Numbered from the stretch's first letter, positions 1-10,070 are shown. The stretch: 64,000 bases of DNA from Bacteroidota bacterium (GCA_009773455.1 WSXU01000001.1:374073-438072); one strand, 5' to 3'. Notes: generated from the letters alone by a model not told the origin. A program made the numbers and translations.

Positions 1-899
1 CAGGTAAATATCAGTTCTTCCGGTGTCGACCGTATACCAATGTCAATATGGGATGGCTCACGGTAGCTGACCCCATGTTTGAAAGCATTCTCGATGAGTG
101 AAATAAAGATCATCGGAGGGAGGCTGATTTCACCGGAATGCGGCCTGAAATCGACACTGACCTCAACTTTTTCGCTCAACCTTAGCCTCATCAGATCGAT
201 GTAATGGTTCATAAAACTAATCTCCTGATCAAGTGTCGTGTTCTCAAAATCAGACTCATACAGTACATACCGCATCATTTTTGAGAGCTTCAGCACAGCA
301 TTACCGGCCTCATGGTTTCCCGCTTCGGTGAGTGCGTATATGTTGTTCAGGGTATTGAAAAAGAAGTGAGGGCTGATCTGGCTTTTCAGCAGACTGAGAT
401 CAGCAGCCAGTTTTTCCTTCTCCAGTTCCCTGTTCCTTTTATCTTTCTCCGAGTAAGCCTCCGTGATACGAATTCCTGTAGCCATAACTGCAATCATGAT
501 GGATGCAAAAACAGAATTAGCATAACGCATCATTGGGGCAGGTCCCCCGAATTTCAGCCCTTCGCCGGCCATTTTCTCCCTGATCAGATCCAGACGCTGG
601 ATAAGCAGATCATCGGGGAACAGCCAATTGCTCAGCAGTTCAGTTGCTCCGTAAAGGAGCCCGATGGCCAGAATAATCATCGAAAAGAAATATACTCTCC
701 GGTTATTGAGATAAAAAACCGGAACCAGATAAAAGTAAGTCAGATAAAACACCAACCCACCATTGAGCAGTCTCAGATAATACCTGCCTTCGAAGAAACC
801 CGGCTCCTCAAGGTTACCTGAAACCATAAACCAGGGAAGGGTAATCACGACGGCCCAGAAGGCCAGATGTAGAAGAACCTTAATCTTATTCCCTTTCAT
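1..899 (-). CDS. LytS/YehU-type sensor histidine kinase (3' part cut by window edge)
   Basis: Reading from an ATG at 899 down to the window edge gives 299 residues of a membrane histidine kinase. The first ~150 residues hold about four hydrophobic segments. They are followed by a short coiled linker and the His_kinase domain, with phospho-acceptor motif SQISPHFFFNTLNN and the ATP-site N box IENAFKHG near the edge. This is the LytS/AlgZ-like architecture, which normally pairs with a LytTR response regulator. That partner would lie beyond base 1 and cannot be seen. The gene sits 56 bp downstream of the efflux permease on the same strand, so it may be co-transcribed with and related to the efflux operon. 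The family call is firm; the signal sensed is unknown. Confidence 0.9.
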   Translation of the reverse strand, partial: MKGNKIKVLLHLAFWAVVITLPWFMVSGNLEEPGFFEGRYYLRLLNGGLVFYLTYFYLVPVFYLNNRRVYFFSMIILAIGLLYGATELLSNWLFPDDLLIQRLDLIREKMAGEGLKFGGPAPMMRYANSVFASIMIAVMATGIRITEAYSEKDKRNRELEKEKLAADLSLLKSQISPHFFFNTLNNIYALTEAGNHEAGNAVLKLSKMMRYVLYESDFENTTLDQEISFMNHYIDLMRLRLSEKVEVSVDFRPHSGEISLPPMIFISLIENAFKHGVSYREPSHIDIGIRSTPEELIFT

Positions 900-955
900 A
901 TTGCTCAATTTAAACTCAAAAGTAAAGCATTATTGTCAAAGTTGTTGCTCACCCG

Positions 956-2176
956 TTATTCAAACCGCAAGGCATCAATCGGGTTGAGACCGGCGGCTTT
1001 TCTGGCCGGATACCACCCGAAAAAGACACCAATGGCTGTGCATACAAGAAACGATACAACGATTGCCAATGGCATCACAGCAATAGGCCAGCCGGTAAGG
1101 TTACCGATCACTGCAGAGGCTGTTACGCCCACCAGAATACCTATAATCCCCCCGATCACACTCAACAGTATACTTTCGATCAGAAACTGCATCAGGATAT
1201 CGAGACCACGACCGCCGATGCTCATGCGAAGGCCGATTTCACGTGTCCGTTCCGTCACCGAGACGTACATGATATTCATGATACCTATACCACCAACAAG
1301 CAGTGAAATGGCAGAAATGGCGCCCAGCAGTGTAGTAAGAATGTCGCTGATCGAACTGAAGGTGCTAACCAGTTCGGCCTGGGTCCTGATCTGAAAGTCA
1401 TCTTCCTCACCCTCCGAGAGTTTATGGGAGGTCCTCATCGCCGTTGTGATTTCAGTCACAGCCTGTGATGTAGCCTCTTCGTTTACGGCTGAACCAAGAA
1501 TGGCATTGATGTGGGTGACCGCAAGAATTCGTTTCTGAACCGTAGTAAACGGTCCGATCAGCAGGTCATCCTGATCCATACCAAACGTATTCTCCCCTTT
1601 TTCCTCCAGTAATCCGATGACACGGACAGGAATATTCTTGAAACGGATGGTCTGCCCGACAGGATCCACCTCTTTACCAAACAGATTATCGGCCACTGTT
1701 TGTCCGATCAGACAAACTTTGGCGGCAGAGGCTACTTCCTGTTCGCTAAACATACGGCCTGTTTTGACTTCCACTTTTTTTATGTCGAGGTAATTTACAT
1801 CCCCACCATAAAATGTGGTCGGCCAGTTATTTCCGCCTGCTACTACCTGTCCCCCACCCCTGACTTCCGGTGATACCGCTGAAACTGAAGGGCAATCCAG
1901 ACGTATGGCTTTCACATCTCTGACATCAAGCGCTTTTGATGACGCATTTCCCTGTTGTACACCCCCCATCATCTGGGTACCGGGCATTACGATCACAAGA
2001 TTGGATCCCATGCTGCTGATCTGATCCTGTATGCTCTTTTTGGAGCCCTCCCCGATAGCCAGCATTGCAATGACCGATGCCACACCGATGATGATTCCCA
2101 GCATGGTGAGGAAAGCCCTGAATTTATTACGAAGCAGGGCATTGAGTGCTATTTTGGATAAATTGGTTATGTTCAT
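956..2176 (-). CDS. MacB-like ABC transporter permease (FtsX family)
   Basis: A 406-residue inner-membrane permease. One transmembrane helix lies near residues 20-42 (motif TMLGIIIGVASVIAM). A MacB periplasmic core domain of roughly 220 residues follows. Three C-terminal FtsX helices span about 280-392, ending in the typical tail YPARKAAGLNPIDALRFE. The ATPase is encoded separately just upstream, unlike E. coli MacB where ATPase and permease are fused. With the adjacent ATPase, membrane fusion protein and TolC homologue it should form a tripartite pump exporting a drug, peptide or lipid-like substrate. The substrate cannot be read from sequence. About 180 bp separates it from the ATPase gene, with no clear terminator. 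Confidence 0.93.
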   Translation of the reverse strand: MNITNLSKIALNALLRNKFRAFLTMLGIIIGVASVIAMLAIGEGSKKSIQDQISSMGSNLVIVMPGTQMMGGVQQGNASSKALDVRDVKAIRLDCPSVSAVSPEVRGGGQVVAGGNNWPTTFYGGDVNYLDIKKVEVKTGRMFSEQEVASAAKVCLIGQTVADNLFGKEVDPVGQTIRFKNIPVRVIGLLEEKGENTFGMDQDDLLIGPFTTVQKRILAVTHINAILGSAVNEEATSQAVTEITTAMRTSHKLSEGEEDDFQIRTQAELVSTFSSISDILTTLLGAISAISLLVGGIGIMNIMYVSVTERTREIGLRMSIGGRGLDILMQFLIESILLSVIGGIIGILVGVTASAVIGNLTGWPIAVMPLAIVVSFLVCTAIGVFFGWYPARKAAGLNPIDALRFE

Positions 2177-2356
2177 GGTTTTAAGCTCAAGGTTTCCGGT
2201 AAATGGTTACTGGTTTTATCGTCAGAATTGACTATTGCAGGTCGGTGCTTATTTACTCCCGGTAAAATCCTGATTGTTATTTCTACCTCAGGTTGAATAA
2301 ATCCTGACAATTGAAACACGACATCTGTATTTTTCCATCAGATATAAGAGTTAAGG

Positions 2357-3127
2357 CTATGAATCCACTTCAAGGGGCATCGCCATGATCATTTCCCTTG
2401 CCGAACCCCTGTTGGTTACAAGGTTTTCTTTTATGATGTTTCCATCGCGGAAATGCACGTTACGTGTGGTAAATCCTGCGATCTCAGGCTCATGGGTTAC
2501 AAAAACAATGGTTTTCCCCTTCGCATTCAGTTCCTGGAACAATGCCATAATTTCATAGGAAGTCCTTGTATCTAAATTCCCGGTGGCTTCATCGGCCAGA
2601 ATAACAACCGGATCATTTACAAGCGACCTTGCAATGGCAACACGTTGTTGCTGACCACCCGACAACTGGTTCGGCATATGATGCATCCTGTCTGCCAGAC
2701 CAACGGCTCCGAGCGCGGCGATGGCCCTTTCCCTGCGTTCGCGGGGCTTTACTGAGTCGTTGTAGAATAATGGGAGTTCCACGTTCTCGAGGGCCGAAGT
2801 TCTGGGTAACAGGTTATAGGATTGAAATACGAATCCGAGTTTCAGATTGCGTAACCGGGCAAGTTCGTTTTTATTCAGGGTACTGATGTCTATTCCGTCA
2901 AGCAGATAGATGCCTTCCGTCGGTTTGTCAAGGCAACCAAGAATATTCAGCATGGTCGATTTCCCGCTTCCGCTGGTGCCCATAATGGCGACGAATTCGC
3001 CTTCAGTAATGTCAAGGTTTACACTTCTCAGTGCATGAACCGTGACCTCCCCGACAATAAAGTCCTTTTTCAGCGAACTGACACTTATAATATTTCGTTT
3101 CATTGCAGATGTAATTTGCCTTATCAT
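2357..3127 (-). CDS. ABC transporter ATP-binding protein (MacB/LolD type)
   Basis: A 256-residue ATPase with Walker A GTSGSGKST, Q-loop FVFQSYNLLP, signature LSGGQQQRVAIARSL, Walker B VVILADEAT and a switch histidine in FVTHEPE. This order and the LPRTSALENVELPL stretch are typical of the LolD/MacB/FtsE subfamily that drives FtsX-type permeases. The gene begins 5 bp after the stop of the membrane fusion protein gene. An internal ATG at 3103 (MKRNIISV) is an equally good start and would give 248 residues. It powers the permease encoded downstream. The function class is certain; the substrate is unknown. Confidence 0.95.
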   Translation of the reverse strand: MIRQITSAMKRNIISVSSLKKDFIVGEVTVHALRSVNLDITEGEFVAIMGTSGSGKSTMLNILGCLDKPTEGIYLLDGIDISTLNKNELARLRNLKLGFVFQSYNLLPRTSALENVELPLFYNDSVKPRERRERAIAALGAVGLADRMHHMPNQLSGGQQQRVAIARSLVNDPVVILADEATGNLDTRTSYEIMALFQELNAKGKTIVFVTHEPEIAGFTTRNVHFRDGNIIKENLVTNRGSAREMIMAMPLEVDS

Positions 3128-3132
3128 ACTGA

Positions 3133-4326
3133 TCAGGGCTGTGGTAATTTTGTTTTTGATGATCCCGGCCTTTTCGGAACAAATGGACTTGAAACGGTTT
3201 TTTCACCGGCATCCGCTGTTTCTGCGGTTCTAACACTGAGCACCACTTTTTCACCTGTTTTTAGCCCCGATTTGATTTCGATGTGAATTCCATCACTGAG
3301 CCCGGTTTCTACAGTTCTCGGATGTAGCTGCTTTCCGTCATGAACCCACACATGAGGACCTTTACCCGGTTTTTCCATGGTAAGTTCCTTTGCAGAATCA
3401 TAGTCTACCGGAGGTTCAAATCTGAGAGCTTTCACAGGAACAGCTACCACGGAACTGACTTCCGAAATAAAAACCGTGATGCTGGCAGTCATTCCAGGCA
3501 TTAACTTCTTCTCGGGATTCGGAGCATTGACAATGACTGTATAGGTCACTACATTGGAACTGATAACCGGTTGAAGCCTGATTTCAGTAACGGTACCATC
3601 AAAGGTTTCTCCGGTGAAAGCGTCAACAGTAAATTCAACCCTTTGACCGGGCCTGACCTGTCCTATGTCGGCTTCATCCACATCGGCCTGGACCTGCATC
3701 CGGGTAAGGTCGTTGGCAATTGTAAAAAGCGTTGGTGTATTGAAACTGGCGGCTACGGTCTGCCCTTCATCCACGGCCCTGTTCAGGACAACCCCGTCAA
3801 TGGGTGAATAGATCGAAGCATAGTCAAGGTTGACCTGGTTACGCTGCAGAGCTGCTTTCGCATTGGCCACGCTGGCGAGAGCCCGTTTATAGTTGTACTC
3901 AACCTGGTCGAAATCCCCCTGGGCAACAAGATTTTTGTCAAACAGGGCTTTGGAACGGTGGTAGGCTGTCTTCTGAAAATTCAGGTCGGCTTCGGCATCC
4001 ATCAGGGTAGCTTTACTCTGATCAAGACTGGCCTGTAACATGGTTTCGTCAAGGGTTGCCAGCAACTGGCCCTTCTTTACCACCGAATTGAAATCGGCAT
4101 ATAGTTTCTCTATCACCCCTGAGACCTGGGTTCCCACCTCAACAGTGGTGATGGCTTCAATTGTTCCGGTAGCCGTAACCGTCAGGCTGATATCGCCTTT
4201 TTCAGCGACAGCAGTATCTATAGTCAGCGCATCCTTCTTAGCCCCGCAGCCAAATACTATACCTGCAGTGATGCCGGTAGCCAGGATGGCAATTCCAATG
4301 ATTTTTGTGATTCGTTTCATTTTCAT
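3133..4326 (-). CDS. Efflux periplasmic adaptor (MacA/HlyD family), likely lipoprotein
   Basis: A 397-residue membrane fusion protein. The N terminus has a hydrophobic segment ending in a lipobox-like GIVFGC, so it is probably lipid-anchored in the inner membrane facing the periplasm. Biotinyl-lipoyl halves flank a coiled-coil hairpin (about residues 95-165, with LDQSKATLMDAEADL and the matching return strand with YSPIDGVVLNRAVDEGQ), then a beta-barrel and a membrane-proximal domain. It would bridge the permease to the TolC homologue encoded immediately upstream. Order in the transcript is tolC-like, this gene, ATPase, permease. The start could instead be the second Met (MKRITK). Confidence 0.93.
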   Translation of the reverse strand: MKMKRITKIIGIAILATGITAGIVFGCGAKKDALTIDTAVAEKGDISLTVTATGTIEAITTVEVGTQVSGVIEKLYADFNSVVKKGQLLATLDETMLQASLDQSKATLMDAEADLNFQKTAYHRSKALFDKNLVAQGDFDQVEYNYKRALASVANAKAALQRNQVNLDYASIYSPIDGVVLNRAVDEGQTVAASFNTPTLFTIANDLTRMQVQADVDEADIGQVRPGQRVEFTVDAFTGETFDGTVTEIRLQPVISSNVVTYTVIVNAPNPEKKLMPGMTASITVFISEVSSVVAVPVKALRFEPPVDYDSAKELTMEKPGKGPHVWVHDGKQLHPRTVETGLSDGIHIEIKSGLKTGEKVVLSVRTAETADAGEKTVSSPFVPKRPGSSKTKLPQP

Positions 4327-4400
4327 TTGAAGTTTGTTTTTTATAAGTCAATGAAGATGCCGGGTCAATTGGATAAGGGACATTTTTCTGATTCATGCCC

Positions 4401-5723
4401 TTACAAATCCAGCGGCTTACCCTGATAAAAATCCAGCACCTTGTAACTGAAGATCAGGTTATACCTGGCTTGCAACAACTGGCTTTCGGCATTGATCAGG
4501 TTTGTTTTTTCGTACAGGTAATCAACCGAATTGATAACGCCAAGATTGAACCTTTCAGTCGCCACTGTGAATGAGGCTTGCGTGGCTTCGAACTGACCTG
4601 TGCCGGCATCCAGTTCCTTTTCGGCCGAAAGCACATCTACCCAGGCTGTTTCAATGGATTTCCTCAACTGGTTCAATGTTGTTTGTTCAGCCAGATCGGC
4701 AGAAGCTGCATTGATCCTGGCAAGCGACACCTGTGATTTTACCTGTTTTTTCTGAAAAATCGGAATACTCAGTGTTAAACCGAGGGTGGGTGACAGGTTA
4801 TGATCAAGCTGAGAGGCAAACTTCAGTTTCTCTGCCAGACTGTTGTAGCTGGTGCCGAGGCCCGCTGTCAGGCTGAGCGAAGGAAGATATCCTCCTTTAG
4901 CAATTTCAATATCATAGGCTGCGATCTGTTTCTGGAGGGCAGCGCTTCTTACCTCCGGCTTAAACCCAAGGGCAGTATTGTAAACCCCGGCGGCATCGGT
5001 GGTGAGCAACTGCCGACCTGCACTGGCATAATCGGGGATTACAATAGCGAATGTATCATTCACCGGCAATTCAAGCAGCTGCATCAGGTTAAGCCGGCTG
5101 AGCTGAAGCTGCTTTTCGGCATTGGCCAGGGTCAGCTTTTCACTGGCCTCCTGGGCCTTTACCTGTAGATAGTCGGCCTGGGATATGACCCGAAGGTCCA
5201 GCCGTTCCTTAGCCAGACCAAGCTGACTTCCCGTGGAAAGGAGCTGGTTCCGGCTGTTTGTCACCAGTTCCCCGGCATAAAGGACCTGAAGATAACTCTC
5301 CAGTACCAACAGGCTGATGTTTTCACGCATGGTCTCAACATCAAGCCAGGCGCTGTTGTATTCCAGTTCAGCCTGTTTGATGGCGTTTTCATTGCGGAAC
5401 CCATTAAACAGGACCAGTCCTGAATTGAGTGAAACCGAATTTCCGTTGCTTCCGGTAAATACATATGAACCATCGGCGTTTTGCTGATCCGACCAGGAAA
5501 AATTCTGCCTCACAGTGGCATCGAGGGTTGGAAAACGAACGGCAGCAGCCTGTTCCCTGTTAACCTGCGTGATCTCGGTGTTGAGTCCGGCCTGCCTCAC
5601 CTGCAGGTTATTTTCCAGTGCCCTGGTAATGCAGTCACTGAGCGAATAGGCATTTGGCTGAGCATAGGACCAGGTGCTGAGCGAAGATAGCAGCAATGAA
5701 ATTATGAATAATCTGATTTTCAT
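4401..5723 (-). CDS. TolC family outer membrane efflux protein
   Basis: From the ATG at 5723 this is a 440-residue protein starting with a clean signal peptide, MKIRLFIISLLLSSLSTWSYA, cleaved before QPNAYSL; the ORF extends 13 codons further upstream but those lack signal character. Two OEP repeats are visible, each with long helices and the conserved start SLSDCITRALENNLQ. A second TolC-like half ends in VDYLYEKTNLINAESQLLQARYN. It should form the outer membrane channel for the MacA-like adaptor and ABC permease encoded directly downstream. The gene is first in the visible efflux operon. Confidence 0.92.
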   Translation of the reverse strand: MKIRLFIISLLLSSLSTWSYAQPNAYSLSDCITRALENNLQVRQAGLNTEITQVNREQAAAVRFPTLDATVRQNFSWSDQQNADGSYVFTGSNGNSVSLNSGLVLFNGFRNENAIKQAELEYNSAWLDVETMRENISLLVLESYLQVLYAGELVTNSRNQLLSTGSQLGLAKERLDLRVISQADYLQVKAQEASEKLTLANAEKQLQLSRLNLMQLLELPVNDTFAIVIPDYASAGRQLLTTDAAGVYNTALGFKPEVRSAALQKQIAAYDIEIAKGGYLPSLSLTAGLGTSYNSLAEKLKFASQLDHNLSPTLGLTLSIPIFQKKQVKSQVSLARINAASADLAEQTTLNQLRKSIETAWVDVLSAEKELDAGTGQFEATQASFTVATERFNLGVINSVDYLYEKTNLINAESQLLQARYNLIFSYKVLDFYQGKPLDL

Positions 5724-5830
5724 AGCGGGTTTGATTGATGCAGCAAAACTAGGGTGCATCAATCCGCCCCGAAAATCATTTAGACGGATGGGCGGTATTT
5801 AACGACTGAATTCCGGTTTCTTCCGCACAA

Positions 5831-8491
5831 TCATTCCTGACCGGCATGGATGGTTGCCTTCAGCCTGATGTCTTTTGAGGAGGATCCGATCATAATCCTG
5901 AAATCACCGGGTTCGACGACCGGTTTAAGATTGAAATCAAGCATCTGGAGCATCTCTTGGGTGACCGTAAAAGAAGCCGGCACCGACTCTCCGGGCTTCA
6001 GGCTGATCCTCCTGAATCCCTTCAGTTCCTTCACCGGCCGCGCCACCGAAGCAATCAGATCGCGAAGGTAAAGCTGTACTACCTCATCGCCCTCCATCTG
6101 ACCGGTATTGGTGAGACTGAATGAAACTTCAAAGGATTTTTCCTTCCTGTTTTCAAGTATCTGTAAATTACTGTATTCAAAATCTGTGTAGCTGAGCCCG
6201 AAGCCAAACGGGAAAAGAGGCTGGCCTGTCAGATTGAGGTAATCATCTCCCCTGCCGGTAGGTTTGTGGTTATAAACGAGGGGCAGTTGTCCTTCATGAA
6301 CGGGGAAAGTCACCGGCAGGCGCCCGGCGGGATTGTACCTGCCAAACAGGACATCCGCAACAGCGGTTCCCCCGGCTTCACCCGGATACCATACATCGAT
6401 CAGACCTTCTGCCTTATCCAGCCATGAAGACATGGTTACTGCACTCCCCCCCACAAGCACCACCACCACCGGTTTACCGGATGCAGCCACCCTATGGATA
6501 AGCTCTTCCTGGTTACCCGGCAAACCGAGCAGTGCCCTGTCGCGGAACTCGCCTTCTTCAATGCCGGCAACCACGATAACCACATCAGACTGTGCCGCAA
6601 GTTCAACCGCTTCCGATAGCTGTTTTTCATAAGGGTTCTCCACCCCAAAATCCCACACCAGCCTGAACCATGCATTTCCTGAAGGTTCCGCATACTCGAT
6701 GCGGATATCATATTCTTGTCCTTCAATGAAATCAAATTCAGCCAGGGTAAGATTCCGCCCTTTGTATATCCGGTTATCAATCAGAAGTTGATCACCGATG
6801 AAAAGCCGGTACCCGTCGTTGCCATCGATCCCGATTTTAACTTTTCCTGTTACCGGTCCCCTGATTTTGCCTACCCAGCAGACGGAATAAAAATCATAAC
6901 TGAGTTTCTCGGGGTCGGGTGAGAAAAGGGTCCACTGAAAATTTACCTGTTTGTCGGTCCTGATAAATGCCGGCTTTCCGGAAAAACCAATGTTTGAATA
7001 ATAAGAACCTGTAAGACCCTCTACTACCCTTCCGTTTTCAGTGGCCGATAGAAAATCTGACGGGACAGGGCTATTGGTAACGATCTCCCTTTCACTGCCA
7101 CGGGCATAACGGATGATGGTTTCGTTGCCGGCCAGTTGTCTGATTCCTTCAAGGATAGAGATTATATTGTTCCCTGGGCCACTATACCCTCCCAGCCTTG
7201 ATTCCACGGCATCGGGACCGATCACCGTGATTGATTTAACAGAAGGTTTCAGGGGAAGAATATTGTCCTGGTTTTTAAGCAGAACGATGGATTTTCGTGC
7301 CGCTTCAAGGGCAATCTGCCGGTGTACGTCAGAGCCGTTTAATACACCGGCCCTGACGGGATCCGCATAAGGGTGATCGAATAATCCCAGTTCAAATTTA
7401 GCCCTCAGCACCCTGGCCACAGCACTGTCGATCACTGCAGCAGGAATATCGCCAGATGTGAAGGCTTCAATAAACAAAGGATAATGCTCATAAGCGGTCT
7501 GGAAAATCACATCAAGTCCGTTGCTGATGGCTTTTCCGGCCGATTGCCGGTAGTTTTCAGCTGTGAAATGAAGCACATTGGCGCCCCCGGTGGCACCGGC
7601 ATCCGAAATCACAAAGCCTTTGAAGCCCCACTCCTCCTTCAGCAGGGTATTCAATAACCAGTTGCTGGCGGTGCATGGACTTCCGTCAAGTGAATTATAA
7701 GATGTCATCACTGATCGGGCTCCCCCGCGGCTGAAAGCTGCTTTAAATGGCATCAACTCCGTTTCCCGGAGATAACGCTCATTGTAATGTACAGGATAAC
7801 TGTCGCGTCCGCCATCACCATAATTGGAAACAAAATGCTTGGGGGTGGCGATGATGCCGCGCTTTTCGAATTCTGAAATGAAAGCCACGGCCATTTCTGA
7901 CGTCAGGAAAGGATCTTCTCCATAAGTCTCTTCAACACGACCCCAGCGGACATCGCCTGCCAGGTTGATCACCGGCGACAGTACCTGCCTGATTCCACGG
8001 CTCTTTGTTTCAAGCGCAATGGCAGCTGCTACGCGGTGCATCAGGGCTGTGTCGAATGTAGCGGCCAGGGCAATGGATTGAGGGAAAGCCGTGGCTCCCG
8101 GACGGACCAGTCCGTGCAGTGCTTCATCAAAGGGGAGTATCGGGATACCCAGCCGGGTATGCTCAAGGAAGAATTGTTGAGCTTTGTTGATCTTTTCAGC
8201 CATTTCAGACGCAGTACCCGGAGTAACATTCTGAATTATCTGTGCAACAGTACCTTCTTCTCCTGCAGAAGTTCCTCCTTCAAATCCAAAGGCACCATGC
8301 ACATACCTGCTTTTATCAAGATTCCAGTCTTCGGCCAGCATAAAGAGCTGCCAGAATTTTTCTTCCGGACTCATCCGTCCCAGAAGATCTTTCACCCGGG
8401 CATCCACTATGACAGTGGAGTCCTTGTAGAGCTGTGCGTTAGCATTCAGGGTTAAGACCAGCAAAACCAGCATTGATAAAACATGTCTCAT
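5831..8491 (-). CDS. Secreted glycoside hydrolase family 3 with inserted PA14 domain
   Basis: From the ATG at 8491 the protein has 886 residues; a start 21 bp upstream is possible. A signal peptide (MRHVLSMLVLLVLTLNANA) sends it across the inner membrane. The GH3 N-terminal barrel carries the nucleophile Asp in GFVISDAGA (about residue 297). The C-terminal GH3 domain has the EEGEFRDRALLGLPGNQ region that supplies the acid/base Glu in this family. It is interrupted by a PA14 module (about 470-610, from GLTGSYYSNIGFSG). A fibronectin III-like domain closes the protein. Likely activity is beta-glucosidase or beta-xylosidase on plant oligosaccharides. No SusC/SusD pair is adjacent, so it is not in an obvious polysaccharide utilization locus. 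Confidence 0.92.
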   Translation of the reverse strand: MRHVLSMLVLLVLTLNANAQLYKDSTVIVDARVKDLLGRMSPEEKFWQLFMLAEDWNLDKSRYVHGAFGFEGGTSAGEEGTVAQIIQNVTPGTASEMAEKINKAQQFFLEHTRLGIPILPFDEALHGLVRPGATAFPQSIALAATFDTALMHRVAAAIALETKSRGIRQVLSPVINLAGDVRWGRVEETYGEDPFLTSEMAVAFISEFEKRGIIATPKHFVSNYGDGGRDSYPVHYNERYLRETELMPFKAAFSRGGARSVMTSYNSLDGSPCTASNWLLNTLLKEEWGFKGFVISDAGATGGANVLHFTAENYRQSAGKAISNGLDVIFQTAYEHYPLFIEAFTSGDIPAAVIDSAVARVLRAKFELGLFDHPYADPVRAGVLNGSDVHRQIALEAARKSIVLLKNQDNILPLKPSVKSITVIGPDAVESRLGGYSGPGNNIISILEGIRQLAGNETIIRYARGSEREIVTNSPVPSDFLSATENGRVVEGLTGSYYSNIGFSGKPAFIRTDKQVNFQWTLFSPDPEKLSYDFYSVCWVGKIRGPVTGKVKIGIDGNDGYRLFIGDQLLIDNRIYKGRNLTLAEFDFIEGQEYDIRIEYAEPSGNAWFRLVWDFGVENPYEKQLSEAVELAAQSDVVIVVAGIEEGEFRDRALLGLPGNQEELIHRVAASGKPVVVVLVGGSAVTMSSWLDKAEGLIDVWYPGEAGGTAVADVLFGRYNPAGRLPVTFPVHEGQLPLVYNHKPTGRGDDYLNLTGQPLFPFGFGLSYTDFEYSNLQILENRKEKSFEVSFSLTNTGQMEGDEVVQLYLRDLIASVARPVKELKGFRRISLKPGESVPASFTVTQEMLQMLDFNLKPVVEPGDFRIMIGSSSKDIRLKATIHAGQE

Positions 8492-8532
8492 CTCAAAGCG
8501 GATAAAATTCAAAGGATCAAATATAAAACAAA

Positions 8533-8559
8533 AACCCCCGTACTGTGGGTACAGGGGTT
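8533..8559 (-). terminator. Intrinsic terminator after pgk
   Basis: On the minus strand an imperfect hairpin (AACCCC paired with GGGGTT plus GTAC paired with GTAC, one mismatch) is followed directly by a T-rich run, TTTTTGTTTTATAT. It lies about 55 bp past the pgk stop codon and ahead of the GH3 gene, separating the two transcripts. Confidence 0.85.
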
Positions 8560-8612
8560 AACCATATGGTAAATCCTTACTTGTTATTCTGATCCATTAC
8601 AGGACCACGGAA

Positions 8613-9875
8613 TCAGGCCTCAATGGCTGCCACACCGGGAAGTACTTTGCCTTCGATAAATTCGAGCATGGCACCGCCACCCGTGCTGACATAGCTTACC
8701 TTGTCGGCCAGTTTGAATTTGTTGACTGCTGCCACGGAATCACCGCCACCCACGAGTGAGAAAGCTCCTTTCTGTGTGGCATTGGCTATGGATTTGGCTA
8801 CCTGTATGGTTCCTTCGGCGAAATTCGGCATTTCGAAAACACCCATCGGTCCATTCCAGAGTATGATTTCAGAATTCATCAGTACTTTATCGAAAAGGGC
8901 AATGGATTCCGGACCAATGTCAAGACCCATCCAGCCTTCAGGAACTTCACCGGCCTTCACAAGTTTGGTTTCAGCATCGTTGGCAAATCCGTTGGCGGCA
9001 ATGGTGTCGACCGGAAGAATGATATTCACGCCGTGGAGTTTTGCACCCTCCAGTGTATTCAGCGCCAGTTCAAGCAAATCATCCTCAACAAGAGAATTGC
9101 CTACTTTCCCTCCCTGTGCCTTGATAAAGGTAAACATCATGCCTCCCCCGATGATGAGGTTATCCACCTTGTCGAGCAGATGATCGATGATCTGAATTTT
9201 ACCGGAAACCTTGGCACCGCCTAATACGGCAGTAAAAGGTTTCTTGCCCGATTTCAACACCTTGTTCAGACTGCCAACCTCGGCATTCATCAGGTAACCG
9301 AACATTTTATCCTCAGGGAAATAAGCGGCAACCAGGGCCGTGGAAGCATGGGCACGGTGTGCTGTACCGAAGGCATCGTTGATATAACAGTCGGCATAAG
9401 AAGCGAGCTGTTTGGTAAACTCTTTCTGTTTTTCCTTGGTAACCGCCTTTGCTGCCTTTTTTTCTTCATCAGTAGCTGTTTCAGGAAGACGGGGTTTCCC
9501 TTCTTCTTCCTCGTAATAGCGGAGGTTCTCAAGCAAAAGCACTTCACCCGGCTTCAGACCGGCGCTCATTGTTTTAGCAGATTCGCCCATGCAGTCATCG
9601 GCAAATTGAACATCCAGTTTCAATACATGATTCAGATAGGGAACAATATGTTTCAGCGAGAGTTTGTTTTCGAAATTTTTCTTGGGCCTGCCCAGGTGTG
9701 ACATAAGAATTACCGAACCACCGCCGGAGAGCACTTTGCGGATGGTCTGCAGGGCAGCATCGATGCGTGTAGTATCGGTAATCTTCAGGTTATCGTCAAG
9801 GGGCACATTAAAATCAACCCTGATCAACGCCCGCTTACCGGTAAAGTCATAAGAATCAATCGTTTTCATATTCAT
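8613..9875 (-). CDS. pgk: Phosphoglycerate kinase
   Basis: A 420-residue cytosolic enzyme that transfers phosphate between 1,3-bisphosphoglycerate and ADP in glycolysis. The N-terminal signature [14 protein letters not shown] is present, as are the SHLGRPK substrate loop, [11 protein letters not shown], the nucleotide-site [10 protein letters not shown] and the C-terminal GGGDSVAAV. The length matches the family (about 390-420), with a small charged insertion near residues 125-155 ([20 protein letters not shown]). It is transcribed alone: a -7-like box lies 22 bp upstream and a terminator lies downstream. A start two codons later (MKTIDS) is also possible. Confidence 0.98.
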   Translation of the reverse strand: MNMKTIDSYDFTGKRALIRVDFNVPLDDNLKITDTTRIDAALQTIRKVLSGGGSVILMSHLGRPKKNFENKLSLKHIVPYLNHVLKLDVQFADDCMGESAKTMSAGLKPGEVLLLENLRYYEEEEGKPRLPETATDEEKKAAKAVTKEKQKEFTKQLASYADCYINDAFGTAHRAHASTALVAAYFPEDKMFGYLMNAEVGSLNKVLKSGKKPFTAVLGGAKVSGKIQIIDHLLDKVDNLIIGGGMMFTFIKAQGGKVGNSLVEDDLLELALNTLEGAKLHGVNIILPVDTIAANGFANDAETKLVKAGEVPEGWMGLDIGPESIALFDKVLMNSEIILWNGPMGVFEMPNFAEGTIQVAKSIANATQKGAFSLVGGGDSVAAVNKFKLADKVSYVSTGGGAMLEFIEGKVLPGVAAIEA

Positions 9876-9897
9876 TGATTTAAGTTAAAAACGTTTA

Positions 9898-9905
9898 CGA
9901 AGATA
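9898..9905 (-). promoter_or_regulatory. Putative -7 promoter box of pgk
   Basis: The minus strand reads TATCTTCG, one mismatch from the Bacteroidota -7 consensus TAnnTTTG, 22 bp upstream of the pgk ATG. The intergenic region to 10070 is shared with the divergent aminotransferase gene. Confidence 0.55.
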
Positions 9906-10039
9906 CGGCTTTTCACACAAAACGGAAACAGGTAAGAACCATAATTTTATAACCTGAAGGAAAGCAGATCCGAAAAAAGACAATGATTCCGCTGTCAGAT
10001 TCCGGTCAAGGAAAAGGGGACACCGCAACAACTTTTTTC

Positions 10040-10047
10040 TACCTTTG
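10040..10047 (+). promoter_or_regulatory. -7 promoter box of the aminotransferase gene
   Basis: TACCTTTG is an exact match to TAnnTTTG, 23 bp before the ATG at 10071. It overlaps the GTG at 10047 that would extend the reading frame by eight codons, arguing against that GTG as the translation start. Confidence 0.7.
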
Positions 10048-10070
10048 TGTCATACCAAATCATTGAGTTC

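Noticed and set aside
312-821. 169-residue open frame on the plus strand over the histidine kinase
   Set aside because: The minus strand carries clear kinase motifs across the same bases.
10047-10070. Upstream GTG start for the aminotransferase
   Set aside because: It overlaps a consensus -7 promoter box, leaving no room for a leader; the ATG at 10071 fits better.
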